From: Caldisericia bacterium
GTDB taxonomy: Bacteria > Caldisericota > Caldisericia > JAAYUI01
Assembly (NCBI GenBank): GCA_017999835.1
Contig: JAGNLA010000002.1
Coordinates: 35,635-99,634 of the forward strand
DNA length: 64,000 nt
Direction of reading: 5' to 3'
Within the stretch, counting starts at the first letter, position 1, and each line of letters begins with the position of its first letter. Shown piece by piece: positions 53,464 to 63,196 of the stretch. The notes under the pieces were generated by a model, which worked only from the letters and a program-made list of their open reading frames with translations, was not told the DNA's origin and made no database searches. The position numbers and the translations under genes are program-made.

Positions 53464-54687
53464 CTATCTCCTGATTAACGTTGAAACAATCTCGCCAGCT
53501 TTATCATGAGCTTCCGTGATTGCTCCGATTACAGCATCCTGCATTGCATCAGTCATCGTGCCAAACAGCGGTGGGCAAAGGGTTTGCTGCGAAAGACCGG
53601 AGGCTGTCGGACAGGTGTCAACCGATCCAGATTTGTAGTTCTGGCCTGTTTTGTTGAAGTATTTATGCTGGTGAACCGGTGGGCTGAAGTAGTTTTTGCA
53701 CTCAAAGTCCTCTTTTTTCATCACTTCCCACAACTGGTCACGAGTCATGCCGAAGGCATCCTTGTCGATGACAATGGCAAAATCCTTGTAACTGCAACGA
53801 TCCTCTGGGGCAATAATCTGGAATGAGATACCTGGCACCTTTGAAAGGTGTTCTTTGTAATAAGCCACACGTTTGGTTCTGGTTTCTGCCTCGGTGTTGA
53901 GCTGCTCGAGACCCCATCTGCCAAGGATGGCGTGGAGCTCTGACATTCTACCATTGAGTCCTGGGAATTCGGTGTCATGAACGCCAGGGACTGAGCCGTA
54001 TTCACGAAGGATGCGCAGATTGTTTGCCATCTCTTCTGAGTTTGTGGTTATAAACCCACCCTCACCAGAGGTGAGGAGTTTTGTCGGAGTGAGTGAGTAT
54101 GAAGCTGCAAGACCCATGTTGCCAACGGTTTTTCCGTTATGCAAAACGCCAAAACCATGGGCAGCGTCAAAAATGACAGGAATGCCCTTTGAATTTGCAA
54201 AGTTTAGCACCTGGTCTACACCGGTAGGTGAACCGAAAACGTAGGTGAAGACGATTGCAAACACGTCATCAGTCATCTTTTTTTCAAGATCGGCCACATC
54301 CACATTGAATGTGCGTCTGTCGCAATCGACAAATGTCGGGTCGCAACCTGCCCACATGGTGGCTGTTGCTGTTGCCAGGAAGGTGAAGCTCGGTATAAGA
54401 ACCTTGCATCTGTCCTCAAGCCTCTTGCCTTTCATCATCTTGAGCGCAGCAAGAGACAGTGTGAGTCCTACGGTGCACGAGCTTGTACCGATGGCATATC
54501 TTGAGCCCATGTGGGTTGTTACTTCGGCTTCAAACTCTGAGAGCTGCTCGCCTTTTGTGAGCATGCCTGAGGCAAGGGCTGCCGTGAGCCTGTCGGATAT
54601 CTTGTTCAAATCCGGTACTGGTGGCCTTGTCAGTCTTATTTTGCCAGGATAGTAACCTGGTCCGTTCAAAATTCTGAGCCTATGCAT
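53464..54687 (-). CDS. DegT/DnrJ/EryC1 sugar aminotransferase
   Basis: A 407-residue PLP enzyme that aminates keto sugars. Landmarks: GTSSCTVGLTLSLAALK, PSFTFLATATATMWAG, DAAHGFGV and SYSLTPTKLLTSGEGGF, where the Lys holds PLP. The ATG at 54687 has GGAGGA at 7 nt; the longer frame overlaps the sugar transferase and is not used. Next to the 4,6-dehydratase it should make a 4-amino-4,6-dideoxy sugar. Confidence 0.92.
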   Translation of the reverse strand: MHRLRILNGPGYYPGKIRLTRPPVPDLNKISDRLTAALASGMLTKGEQLSEFEAEVTTHMGSRYAIGTSSCTVGLTLSLAALKMMKGKRLEDRCKVLIPSFTFLATATATMWAGCDPTFVDCDRRTFNVDVADLEKKMTDDVFAIVFTYVFGSPTGVDQVLNFANSKGIPVIFDAAHGFGVLHNGKTVGNMGLAASYSLTPTKLLTSGEGGFITTNSEEMANNLRILREYGSVPGVHDTEFPGLNGRMSELHAILGRWGLEQLNTEAETRTKRVAYYKEHLSKVPGISFQIIAPEDRCSYKDFAIVIDKDAFGMTRDQLWEVMKKEDFECKNYFSPPVHQHKYFNKTGQNYKSGSVDTCPTASGLSQQTLCPPLFGTMTDAMQDAVIGAITEAHDKAGEIVSTLIRR

Positions 54688-55330
54688 TTTTTTCCTCCAT
54701 GGCATCCGGATTTGCCACACCGTCGAGCCTTGAAATCGGGTCGTCTGGTTCTGCATCCGGGTAGGTGTTTGGTGTGAGAAGCTGTTTTGGGGTCATAAAA
54801 AAAATCTTCATGTCCAAGCCAAAGGACATGTGAGTTGCGTAGTAAACATCATACTCTATCTTTTGTGGCCAGGTGAGGGCGTTCCTGCCGTTGACCTGAG
54901 CCCAGCCTGTTATCCCTGGCTTGACCCAGAGGCGCTTGGATTGTTCTTCGTTGTAACGCTTTGCCTGATAGATCATCGACGGTCTTGGTCCAACAAGGCT
55001 CATGGTGCCACCGATGACGTTGAAAACCTGTGGGAGTTCATCAAGGAAGCTGCGCAGATGCTTTCCAACACGGGTGATTCTTGGGTCGTTTTGACCTGTC
55101 CAGATGCCAGTGCCAAGGTTTGCTGCGTTTTTAACCATGGTGCGGAATTTTATGCACTTGAACGGTTGTCCGCCATGACCCATCCTCTGCTGGATAAAGA
55201 AAACCGGAAAACCGGTGTCAATGACGATTGCAATCGCAATAACCAGCAACAGGGGTGACAGAATAATCAATCCTAAAATTCCCAGAAACAAATCCTCAAT
55301 GCGTTTCCATGCTGGATCAATCTTCTTCAT
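54680..55330 (-). CDS. Initiating sugar-phosphate transferase (PglC/WbaP family)
   Basis: A 216-residue membrane enzyme of the polyprenyl-phosphate hexose-1-phosphate transferase family. One hydrophobic hairpin (about 14-40) is followed by the family core: [49 protein letters not shown] and [15 protein letters not shown]. It loads the first sugar phosphate onto undecaprenyl phosphate. The short PglC-like form lacks the extra N-terminal spans of WbaP. Of several clustered start codons the ATG at 55330 has AGGAG at 5 nt. Confidence 0.93.
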   Translation of the reverse strand: MKKIDPAWKRIEDLFLGILGLIILSPLLLVIAIAIVIDTGFPVFFIQQRMGHGGQPFKCIKFRTMVKNAANLGTGIWTGQNDPRITRVGKHLRSFLDELPQVFNVIGGTMSLVGPRPSMIYQAKRYNEEQSKRLWVKPGITGWAQVNGRNALTWPQKIEYDVYYATHMSFGLDMKIFFMTPKQLLTPNTYPDAEPDDPISRLDGVANPDAMEEKNA

Positions 55331-56420
55331 CATCACTCCTGACTTGGGCCCTGTATATAGGGAAGAACTCTACAGCCATAGGGTCAAAGTTTTTGTTTCC
55401 GAAATTATGCTCGTATTCTGTCTTCAATTCAATAAGGGTCTGGTAGACTTTTGGCATGTGGAGGCGATCGTAGATGAAAAAATCGGCTGTCGCCTCTGAA
55501 AAGTTTTGCTTGAATCGGAACGTTCCATCCTCGCCATGAGCGCCACCGCCAAGCACGAAGCTGTGGCAGCCACGCCTCTTGCACTCGATGAGCATCTGGT
55601 AGAAAAGGATGTTGTTTGGTCGAAGCTCCTGGTGTTCGCGGTCAGTTGCTGAAAGGTAGCTGTAGCCAACACCCCCACCGTACAAAACAATTATTGCAGC
55701 AATGAGCTTCTCACCGGTAAACGCACCAAGAATGAAACAGAAATCCTGTGGCGTAAATATCATGTTTTCAAAAAAACTTGAAGGGAAATAGTATCTGTCC
55801 ATGGCGTCGTGATAATCCATGGTTTGGTAGTAAAGCGGTGGAAATTGCAGGAATCCTTCCGGGCCAAGCTCCTTGACAGTTATCGGAACCCTCTCTGCCT
55901 GGCGGAGCTTTTTTCTGCCTTCCTTGCTCATGTTGTTTAGAATGTCTTCTTCTGAACCCGACAAGTCCACAGTCACGACCCGACCAACACGCCTGACGTT
56001 GTAGCCAGGGCCAAGGGTGGTGTTTGAGAGTAAAACTTGAACCCTGCCAAACTCGGTCACAATCTTCCTGTCCTGGCAGTAGGCTCCGAATTCTGCTGAG
56101 AATTTTGAGCAGACTTCGTAAGGTACTTCATTTTTAAAGTTGTGGAAGATTCCGCCGTACTCGGGGCTGGTGATGTCGAAGCACTCGCCAAGCTCCTCGC
56201 TTATTCGTTTGCCAAACGGCAGCTCGTTGAGCGGACGGACGATGTAGGGATAAAAAACAATGTTGTCGTCATACTGGGCGTAAACGGCTTCAAAATTATA
56301 AGGATAAGACGATTCCCAAAGCTTGGCCAGTTCAGGCATTCCGTAGCAATCCACAGCCGGAAGTTTTTTCAACACTTCCTTCCACGCTGTAAAGTCCGAG
56401 CTGCCAAGCCGTTTTATCAT
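55317..56420 (-). CDS. FemAB-related GNAT-fold acyl/aminoacyltransferase
   Basis: A 367-residue protein with the FemAB / GNAT_6 pattern: an N-terminal half with SPEYGGIFHN, the block NMSKEGRKKLRQAERVPI, LPNN-like LRPNNILFYQMLIECKRRGC, and VLGGGAHGEDGTFRFKQNF near the end. Relatives add amino acids to peptidoglycan or act in exopolysaccharide clusters. Here it lies inside a glycan operon, so it probably acylates or aminoacylates a sugar of that glycan. It overlaps its neighbours by 4 and 14 bp. Confidence 0.83.
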   Translation of the reverse strand: MIKRLGSSDFTAWKEVLKKLPAVDCYGMPELAKLWESSYPYNFEAVYAQYDDNIVFYPYIVRPLNELPFGKRISEELGECFDITSPEYGGIFHNFKNEVPYEVCSKFSAEFGAYCQDRKIVTEFGRVQVLLSNTTLGPGYNVRRVGRVVTVDLSGSEEDILNNMSKEGRKKLRQAERVPITVKELGPEGFLQFPPLYYQTMDYHDAMDRYYFPSSFFENMIFTPQDFCFILGAFTGEKLIAAIIVLYGGGVGYSYLSATDREHQELRPNNILFYQMLIECKRRGCHSFVLGGGAHGEDGTFRFKQNFSEATADFFIYDRLHMPKVYQTLIELKTEYEHNFGNKNFDPMAVEFFPIYRAQVRSDDEED

Positions 56421-56938
56421 GCAAACTCGCTTTTGAGCAGACCCATTATGTGTTGGTCTACATATTTTCCATTTTTATAGTTGTGCTGTCGAAGGATTCC
56501 TTCGTGCCTAAATCCTAGTCTTTCGAAGTATTTTCTGGATGGGTCGTTTGTTGTGAGAACCTCAACCCAAACCCTGTGAATATCCATGTCGTTAAAAGCA
56601 AAGCTGAGCAAAGCGTGGCCAGCGTCAAAGGCATACCCGCCACCGCGATAGTTTGGGTCACCAATAAAAATGCCAAACCCACACTGTCTGTTTATCCAAT
56701 CGATATCATAAAGACCAATGTTGCCGATGTAGTCACCAGTATCGGCTTCAATGGCAAAACGCTTGTTGCGCTGGTCTGTCCAGGTTTTTTCAAACCACGA
56801 CAGCTCCTGCTCGACAGTCACCGGAAAGTGCCATCCAATGAGCATGTCCTGAATAGAGCGGTCGTTTCGCCAGCCTACAAGCTTGTCGATATCACATTTT
56901 TCAAGGCCTCGCACCTTTGTCTTTACGCCTCTGATCAA
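56417..56938 (-). CDS. GNAT N-acetyltransferase, RimJ/RimL or PseH-like
   Basis: A 173-residue GNAT enzyme. The acetyl-CoA loop is DPNYRGGGYAFDAGHALLSF; the C-terminal TTNDPSRKYFERLGFRHEGILRQ is typical. The start is TTG at 56938 with GGAGG 4-5 nt upstream. It is the first gene of the glycan operon; next to a 4,6-dehydratase and a sugar aminotransferase it most likely acetylates the 4-amino sugar, as PseH or WecD do, rather than a ribosomal protein. Confidence 0.87.
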   Translation of the reverse strand: MIRGVKTKVRGLEKCDIDKLVGWRNDRSIQDMLIGWHFPVTVEQELSWFEKTWTDQRNKRFAIEADTGDYIGNIGLYDIDWINRQCGFGIFIGDPNYRGGGYAFDAGHALLSFAFNDMDIHRVWVEVLTTNDPSRKYFERLGFRHEGILRQHNYKNGKYVDQHIMGLLKSEFA

Positions 56939-56980
56939 GATGCCTCCAACCTACTAAAGTAAGGTTTGAACGCTTTGCGG

Positions 56981-59194
56981 TCAAGGTTTGTCTACAAAAC
57001 TTACAAATATTGGGTTCGTATAGACTATGCTGCCAACATCCCCGTCTTGGTCGCCGTTTTTAAAGACAACCTCTGCCCGAAGCGCTGAAAACACCGTCCC
57101 AAACGGCAACTTTATGCTGGTTTTCCCGATGGCTGTACCTGGATAGCAAGCGTTGCTTGGGTCAATATTGCACAGTGATTTGCCGTCACTTGGCGATGAC
57201 GATTCAACCGCATAGGCGGTCATGATCTGATAGACAGCCTCCAGATAGTCGGTATCTTTTTCTGGTGTCACGGCATCTGGGTCAAAGGCCTTCAAGTCAG
57301 GATTGACGCAAGAGTAAATGGTTCCACCGGCAAAAACCCGATCAGTCGATGAAGGTCTGCCGTAGATTTCAAACTCCAGCCTGTCGCCTTTTTCAATCTC
57401 TACGAAATCGCCAGGGTGATAGGTTTTGCTTTTATGTTTTAGTACAAATGTGCCGAAGTCGCCGGTTGACGTGCAAGTGCAGTGACCAGCCTCAAGAGTG
57501 GTTATCACTTTTTCAAACAGCAACTCTTCCGGAACAGAGTTGAAATCTGGCATCCGGAGGAAGGTTTTGGTTTTGCCAAATTTGTTTTGTCCTGAAAAGC
57601 TGGTCAGGTGTGCATCGGAGTCTGCAAAGGCTACTATGAACTTGCCTGTTTCCAGCGTTGCCGGCAACTCATGCCAGAGGAACATGTCCCAGATTGCCAG
57701 AACTTCATGCTTTGCCATCCTTGCCGGGTTCATCGGGTCTTCAAATATTTCAAACCCTACAAGGCTTGAGCCCAGGGCATGCGAAACAGCCATCGGCTTC
57801 CAGCCCTGCTTTGTCATTGCAAGGTGCAAACCTTTGTATTTGTAGCTGTTGTTGTAGGGATGAGCGGCAACCACAAAAGGTTTCCTCAGAAAACCACTGG
57901 CCCAGACAAGGTCGTGTTCAAAATAGGCGTGAGGAGGCTTGTCGTACCCATCATAAGGGTTCATCCTCATATCCTTGTCCTGCCAGGGCTCGTCATGGGC
58001 AAATGCTGTATTCATATACGACTGACCAAGCAAAAACCCGAGCAGGTGATATATGCTGAAAAACGGTGCATCAAACTGTTCGCTTCTTACCCTCTCAGGC
58101 CTTTCCCACAAATCCTGGAGAGGATTTTTAGAAGCCCACACAAGATTATGAGAGTCGATGTTCGATGGTACTTCCTGACTGGCAACGACGAGCAGGTTGC
58201 CCTCAACCGGTTCAGCGTCTGGCTCATCAGTCAAACCTAACCTGCACTCCTCAACGTGGTCATCCCAGACAGCTGTCCGGTACGGCATGCCTGTTGCCGG
58301 GTCAATCTCGGCGTTTCCGACATGCCTTATGCCGCCACTTGAATACTGCGAAAAAAACTGGATTGAGTAGTCTGTAAAAAACATCCATCTCAAGCCGTTG
58401 TCCAGTCCTTCCTTTATCCTGTCAGAAATCGAGGGGCCATTGGCTATATGAATGGTTGGCATGTACCACGAGTAGTCAGTGTGAACGTGACCGTCTCCAG
58501 CTACATACTCTGACTCGATGTCCACCTTATCAGGGGCAAACCTGACCGTTGTCTGCGCCAGGGCAACTGTTTCGTCATCAAAAGTGACTTTGATATTGAT
58601 TATTCCTTCCTCGATCAAAAACCTGATCGTAGGAACCAGCACAGCTCCGGTTTCATTGTCTCTTGCTCCAGAAATGATGGCGTTTGAAAACCTCTGTTTG
58701 GTTAGCCTGTCATATCCGGAAGGCTTGAGACTTGAGAATTTTCTGAGTTTCTTTTCGGCTGACTCAAGACTGACCTGTTGTTTTGATTCTTGGGTGGGTT
58801 TTGGAATACCAAAAACCGTAATCGGTTTTACCGCCAAGTCAGCTGGTATTGTGCCGAGCCTGTACGGCAGGTACCCGCTGGCTTTCCCGGGGCTTAAGCT
58901 TTCCAATACTGATTTGTTTTTCCCAAACCTTTTTTTGTCAGAGCCGGTTTTTACCAAACCATCCTCTGCATCTAGACTTTCGATAATCTCTTTTTGTTCG
59001 GTTTTAGTCATTGCCCTGTAGACAAAGCTCTGCGTACCAAGCGTTGCTTCGATGGATGCTATTGAAGGTATCCTGCCAATAACCGACCCCGTGTTTACAA
59101 TTGAGTAACTGAAGTTGATCCTTTTTGCGGACTTTTCAACCTCAAGAACAGGTGGAACCAATATGACTATTTTCTTGCTTTGTCCTTTATCCAT
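56981..59194 (-). CDS. Large PHP-domain metal-dependent hydrolase-like protein
   Basis: A 737-residue protein with no signal peptide. Residues 1-230 are a mostly beta region rich in Lys and Ser. The PHP-type metal site begins with YVAGDGHVHTDYSW near residue 235 (HxH), continues with WMFFTDYS, AAHPYNN and FADSDAHL, and the last 150 residues form a second beta region. The spacing between the metal motifs is stretched by an insert with FAHDEPW, so it is far larger than ordinary PHP phosphoesterases (about 280 residues). GGAG lies 5 nt before the ATG at 59194. Substrate unknown; not obviously tied to the glycan operon 43 bp downstream. Confidence 0.75.
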   Translation of the reverse strand: MDKGQSKKIVILVPPVLEVEKSAKRINFSYSIVNTGSVIGRIPSIASIEATLGTQSFVYRAMTKTEQKEIIESLDAEDGLVKTGSDKKRFGKNKSVLESLSPGKASGYLPYRLGTIPADLAVKPITVFGIPKPTQESKQQVSLESAEKKLRKFSSLKPSGYDRLTKQRFSNAIISGARDNETGAVLVPTIRFLIEEGIINIKVTFDDETVALAQTTVRFAPDKVDIESEYVAGDGHVHTDYSWYMPTIHIANGPSISDRIKEGLDNGLRWMFFTDYSIQFFSQYSSGGIRHVGNAEIDPATGMPYRTAVWDDHVEECRLGLTDEPDAEPVEGNLLVVASQEVPSNIDSHNLVWASKNPLQDLWERPERVRSEQFDAPFFSIYHLLGFLLGQSYMNTAFAHDEPWQDKDMRMNPYDGYDKPPHAYFEHDLVWASGFLRKPFVVAAHPYNNSYKYKGLHLAMTKQGWKPMAVSHALGSSLVGFEIFEDPMNPARMAKHEVLAIWDMFLWHELPATLETGKFIVAFADSDAHLTSFSGQNKFGKTKTFLRMPDFNSVPEELLFEKVITTLEAGHCTCTSTGDFGTFVLKHKSKTYHPGDFVEIEKGDRLEFEIYGRPSSTDRVFAGGTIYSCVNPDLKAFDPDAVTPEKDTDYLEAVYQIMTAYAVESSSPSDGKSLCNIDPSNACYPGTAIGKTSIKLPFGTVFSALRAEVVFKNGDQDGDVGSIVYTNPIFVSFVDKP

Positions 59195-59350
59195 CACATC
59201 TCCCCCGGTTTGCTAGTATTTGAAGTTATTCTAGCAAAAAAATGCCTTTCTGGCAAAATTTTATAATCATGTTCTCTCTATACCAAACTTTACAATGAAT
59301 GATTCAAAAGGTATAAACTAACCAAACAACAGCTAACTGGAGAGTCACGC

Positions 59351-62300
59351 ATGGGAATGCAAAAGAAGATTTCATTGCTTGTCGTGGCAGCGATGCTATT
59401 GCTGCAGACAGTGCCTGCCACCAATACATCCAAGGCACTTGAGAATTGGTGCCATTGGCCATCATCAAGAAAAACGCCTGATTGCACTGGTTTTTGCGGA
59501 CCTGAATGCGGGCCAAAGGGCAGAGAGCTGGCCATCGAGTGGAAGCATGGAATCATCGGCCAGGTCATGTCCACCCCAATTTTTGCAGATTTCAGGACTT
59601 ACTTTGGCGGTGAAGACGGCAAGCTCTACTGTGTAGACTCCTCAACCGGCAAGGATATTTGGACATTTGCCACAAAAGCCGATATCTGCACAACTCCAAT
59701 GTTTGTCGATGAGCGGATTTTCTTTGGCAGCGATGACCATTTCTTCTACGCACTCGACATAAATGGCAACAAACTGTGGGATTACAAATCAATTGACAAA
59801 TTCAGGTCAAGCCCGGTTTATTGGAACTCGCGCGTCATAGCCGGAGGCATTGATGGCTGGATCTACTGTTGGGATGTTGAAAACGGAAATGTCGTCTGGA
59901 AGTTTGAGACCGGTGGCCCTATCAACTCATCACCATGTGTTTATCAAGACATAATCTATTGCGGTTCAGATGACAAAAACCTTTATGCCATAGATGCCTA
60001 CGCAGGCAAACTTCTTTGGAAATTCACCACCATGAAGGCCATCGATACAACCCCGGCATGTTACATGGATAAACTGTTTCTTGGTTCAGACAACATGTAT
60101 TGTTTGGATGCCAAAAGCGGTAGAAAACTTTGGACTGCAAACATCAGGGGTACGGCCGTAACATCAGCAGCTATATCAGGAACAATGGCTGTTTTTGGCA
60201 CGAATGATCGCGTGCTATATTGCTACAATATCAATGACGGCAAAAAGATATGGGAATATGAGGCTGACGGCGGTTGCAGCACTCCTTCAATCTGTGGCGA
60301 CAGAATCTATTTCGGTACAAATGCCGGCACATTCTACATGATGGATCTTGTTTCTGCAAACATGATCTGGAGCATACAGCTTGGCGGCGGAATCAATTAC
60401 CCACCTTCCATTGCCGATAGAAAAGTTTACATAGGCTGCAGCGACACTTTTGTCTACTGCTTCGAAGACATTCTTGATGAGAATTGTGTTGACACCAAAG
60501 AAGGTTCGGTAGACTTCGGAACCATCAGCCTGCACGAAACAGCCCAGTTCCTTCTGACTGTCAGAAACTGCGGTCTTATAGACCAAAAGATAAAAATTCA
60601 GCCGACAGACAAATGGTTTGATGTTTCAGTCAACGAAATAAAACTGAAGCCGGCCAAAGAACAGGTGATAAGCGTCTACACAATCCCAAATCTCATTTCA
60701 GAACAAGGGACAAAACGCGGCAAAATAATACTATCCTGGGACAGTGGTTCTATTGGCGTGGTGGTCAGGACTTATGTCAAACCAGAAAATGATTTCCCGT
60801 CATGCGACCACCCTGTCTACAGATATGGCAATTCCAGACAGGGAGTGGCAACCGACGGCTGTGCTCCTTCTGAGCCCAAGCTCAAAATATCCTGGACTCA
60901 CCAGGTAACCGGCCCCATCGCTTCCATCCCATGCGTTGTCGGTAACAAAATGTATTTTGGTTCATGGGACAACAGGGTGTACTGCCTCAATGTCGAAACC
61001 GGCAAAGAACTGTGGAGGTTTGACGCCATAGGTGATGTTGACGCCACTCCGACATATTTTGAAAGCAAACTCTACTTTGGCAGCTGGGATGGAAAGTTCT
61101 TCTGTCTGGATGCCGAATCTGGCACAAAGAAATGGTCTTATGACGCAAAATCCTCCATCATAGGTTCTGCTGTTGTCGACAGCGGTAAGTGTTATTTTGG
61201 AACCGACAGCGGCGCAGTGGTGTGCCTGGACAGCGTTGATGGCTCACTGATCTGGGAACGATATGTCAGCAAGTCTTTCCCGTCTGCCCCTCTTTATGAC
61301 AGCGCAAAGCTGTTTTTTGGTTCGAAAGATACCAATATGTACGCCATCGACAACATTACAGGCAGCGTTATCTGGTCTTTCAAAACAGGCGACGAAATCC
61401 TCGGAACTCCTGTTTCAAACAACGGCATGTTGTACTTTGGCACATCTGACAAGCGTTTCTATTGCCTTGAACAGACCAGAGGCTTGAGGCAGTGGGATTT
61501 TGTGGCAGATGCAAAAATCACTTCCTCCCCAGCGTTTTGGAAGAACAAAGTCTACTTTACATCAAGAACCGGCAAGGTTTATTGCCTGGACAACAAAGGC
61601 CTCGAAGTGTGGGTTATCGACATCAAGTCGCCAACAGCATCGTCACCAACCATTGCCGATGGCGTCATTTATCTGACATCCGAAGACGGACTCATCTGGA
61701 CAATAAACGCCGAAACCGGTGAAGTAATCTGGAACATGAAAGCCTGCGAGAAATTCACTACAACACCGGTTGTCACAAACGGTTATGTGCTTTGTGGCGG
61801 GTATGACACCAACATGTACTGCTTCGAGGCAGCTGTCAATTGCATGGAAGTCTCGCCTTTGATGCTGGACTTCTACACGGTTGAAAGATGGGCAAAGGAT
61901 CAGAGGGTTCTTCAGCTTAAAAACTGTGGTGAAAACGATCTCGACTTGACCATCACAACCGAAGCCAAATGGTTCAAACCCACACCGGCAAGAGTGGTGC
62001 TTCCGCCAAGGCAAAAACTCAGACTGGTTGTTGACCTTGTTTCAGGTCAGATTTCTGAACCTGGCGTGACACTCAAAGGCACGATAAAAATTGACTACGT
62101 CAAAGGCGTGACAGAAATCCCGGTTCGTTGCTTTGTCAAATCCGACAAATCCACCTCCACCTGCGAATGGACAAGTTTTGGCGGAAACAACGCCAGAACA
62201 TCTGAAACCGACAGCAGTTGTGGGCCTGCGCCTGGGAAACTTGTGACTGTCTGGGATTTTAAAGCCAAATTTCCAATTTGTTCTGCTGCGGCATTGTCTG

Positions 62301-63196
62301 GTGGCAAGCTGTACTTTGGCTCCTACGACTCCAACATCTACTGCCTTGACGCACTCACGGGCGAGCTTATCTGGCAACAGCCAACGGGTGGATACGTGTT
62401 CTCCACCCCTTGCGTGGCAAACGGCAAGGTTTACGTTGGCTCATGCGACAGCAAGCTCTATTGCCTTGATGCCGAAACTGGCGACAAACTCTGGATTTAC
62501 AAGACTCTTGGCAAGGTCGACTCCAGCCCTGTTGCCCAGGAAGGCAAGCTGTACTTTGGCTCAGCCGAGGGCGTGCTCTACTGCATCGACGCCTACACTG
62601 GCAAGCACAAGTGGCTGTTCTCCACCACCCGCGCCATCCAGGGCACACCGGCACTGACACAAAACCGTTTAGTATTCAGCTCCTCAAACGGCTACCTGTA
62701 TTGCCTGGACATTTCAAACGGCAAGATGGTTTGGAAAACAAAATCAGGCGGCAACTACTCTTCACCGTGCATAACCGGCAACAAGGCCATCGTTGGCTGT
62801 CTGGATAACGACCTCCACTGCATAAACCTCGAAACAGGCAAGATTTTGTGGCAGACGAAAACAACTTCAAGCTACAGTTCACCGGCCATTATGAAAAACC
62901 GTGCAATCGTGGGTTCGGACAACGGCACGCTTCATTGCATCAACATTGAAACCGGCAAGCCTGTCTGGACGGCAAAGCTGTCAGGAATTCTCTCCACTCC
63001 TGCTGTTTGTGGGCAAACAGTCTATGTTGCGTCATCGGATGGCAACTTCTACAACCTGGACGAAACCGGCAAGGTTATTCAAAAAACCGATTTCTCAACG
63101 TCATTTTTTGGTTCACCAATCATCGGCAGCGGCCAGGTCTACATCGGCTCGTTCTATGGCAAGATGTATTGCCTGAGTGGGGTGTCACAAAAGTAG
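59351..63196 (+). CDS. Secreted triple beta-propeller protein (PQQ-type repeats)
   Basis: A 1281-residue exported protein. Signal peptide to about residue 30. Three propellers of PQQ-type blades occupy about 60-375, 486-826 and 933-1281. Each blade reads like KLYFGS.D..LYCLDA.TG...W....; examples are KLYCVDSSTGKDIWTF and YCLDAETGDKLWIYK. Between propellers are two Ig-like ASH-type domains (about 376-480 and 828-925; TVRNCGLIDQKIKIQP and QLKNCGENDLDLTITT). Each propeller is headed by a short Cys/Gly stretch, and many blades keep a Cys in YCL. No quinoprotein catalytic residues are evident, so a binding or scaffold role (BamB-like or surface) is likelier than dehydrogenase activity. GGAGAG precedes the ATG. 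Confidence 0.9.
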   Translation: MGMQKKISLLVVAAMLLLQTVPATNTSKALENWCHWPSSRKTPDCTGFCGPECGPKGRELAIEWKHGIIGQVMSTPIFADFRTYFGGEDGKLYCVDSSTGKDIWTFATKADICTTPMFVDERIFFGSDDHFFYALDINGNKLWDYKSIDKFRSSPVYWNSRVIAGGIDGWIYCWDVENGNVVWKFETGGPINSSPCVYQDIIYCGSDDKNLYAIDAYAGKLLWKFTTMKAIDTTPACYMDKLFLGSDNMYCLDAKSGRKLWTANIRGTAVTSAAISGTMAVFGTNDRVLYCYNINDGKKIWEYEADGGCSTPSICGDRIYFGTNAGTFYMMDLVSANMIWSIQLGGGINYPPSIADRKVYIGCSDTFVYCFEDILDENCVDTKEGSVDFGTISLHETAQFLLTVRNCGLIDQKIKIQPTDKWFDVSVNEIKLKPAKEQVISVYTIPNLISEQGTKRGKIILSWDSGSIGVVVRTYVKPENDFPSCDHPVYRYGNSRQGVATDGCAPSEPKLKISWTHQVTGPIASIPCVVGNKMYFGSWDNRVYCLNVETGKELWRFDAIGDVDATPTYFESKLYFGSWDGKFFCLDAESGTKKWSYDAKSSIIGSAVVDSGKCYFGTDSGAVVCLDSVDGSLIWERYVSKSFPSAPLYDSAKLFFGSKDTNMYAIDNITGSVIWSFKTGDEILGTPVSNNGMLYFGTSDKRFYCLEQTRGLRQWDFVADAKITSSPAFWKNKVYFTSRTGKVYCLDNKGLEVWVIDIKSPTASSPTIADGVIYLTSEDGLIWTINAETGEVIWNMKACEKFTTTPVVTNGYVLCGGYDTNMYCFEAAVNCMEVSPLMLDFYTVERWAKDQRVLQLKNCGENDLDLTITTEAKWFKPTPARVVLPPRQKLRLVVDLVSGQISEPGVTLKGTIKIDYVKGVTEIPVRCFVKSDKSTSTCEWTSFGGNNARTSETDSSCGPAPGKLVTVWDFKAKFPICSAAALSGGKLYFGSYDSNIYCLDALTGELIWQQPTGGYVFSTPCVANGKVYVGSCDSKLYCLDAETGDKLWIYKTLGKVDSSPVAQEGKLYFGSAEGVLYCIDAYTGKHKWLFSTTRAIQGTPALTQNRLVFSSSNGYLYCLDISNGKMVWKTKSGGNYSSPCITGNKAIVGCLDNDLHCINLETGKILWQTKTTSSYSSPAIMKNRAIVGSDNGTLHCINIETGKPVWTAKLSGILSTPAVCGQTVYVASSDGNFYNLDETGKVIQKTDFSTSFFGSPIIGSGQVYIGSFYGKMYCLSGVSQK

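Noticed and set aside
59225..59270. TATAAT at 59262-59267 as promoter of the propeller gene
   Set aside because: No -35 at proper distance, and the leader would be about 75 nt with no further support; left uncalled.
59351..63196. PQQ-dependent alcohol dehydrogenase
   Set aside because: The repeats are of the PQQ type, but no quinoprotein active-site layout or cytochrome domain is seen, and there are three propellers.
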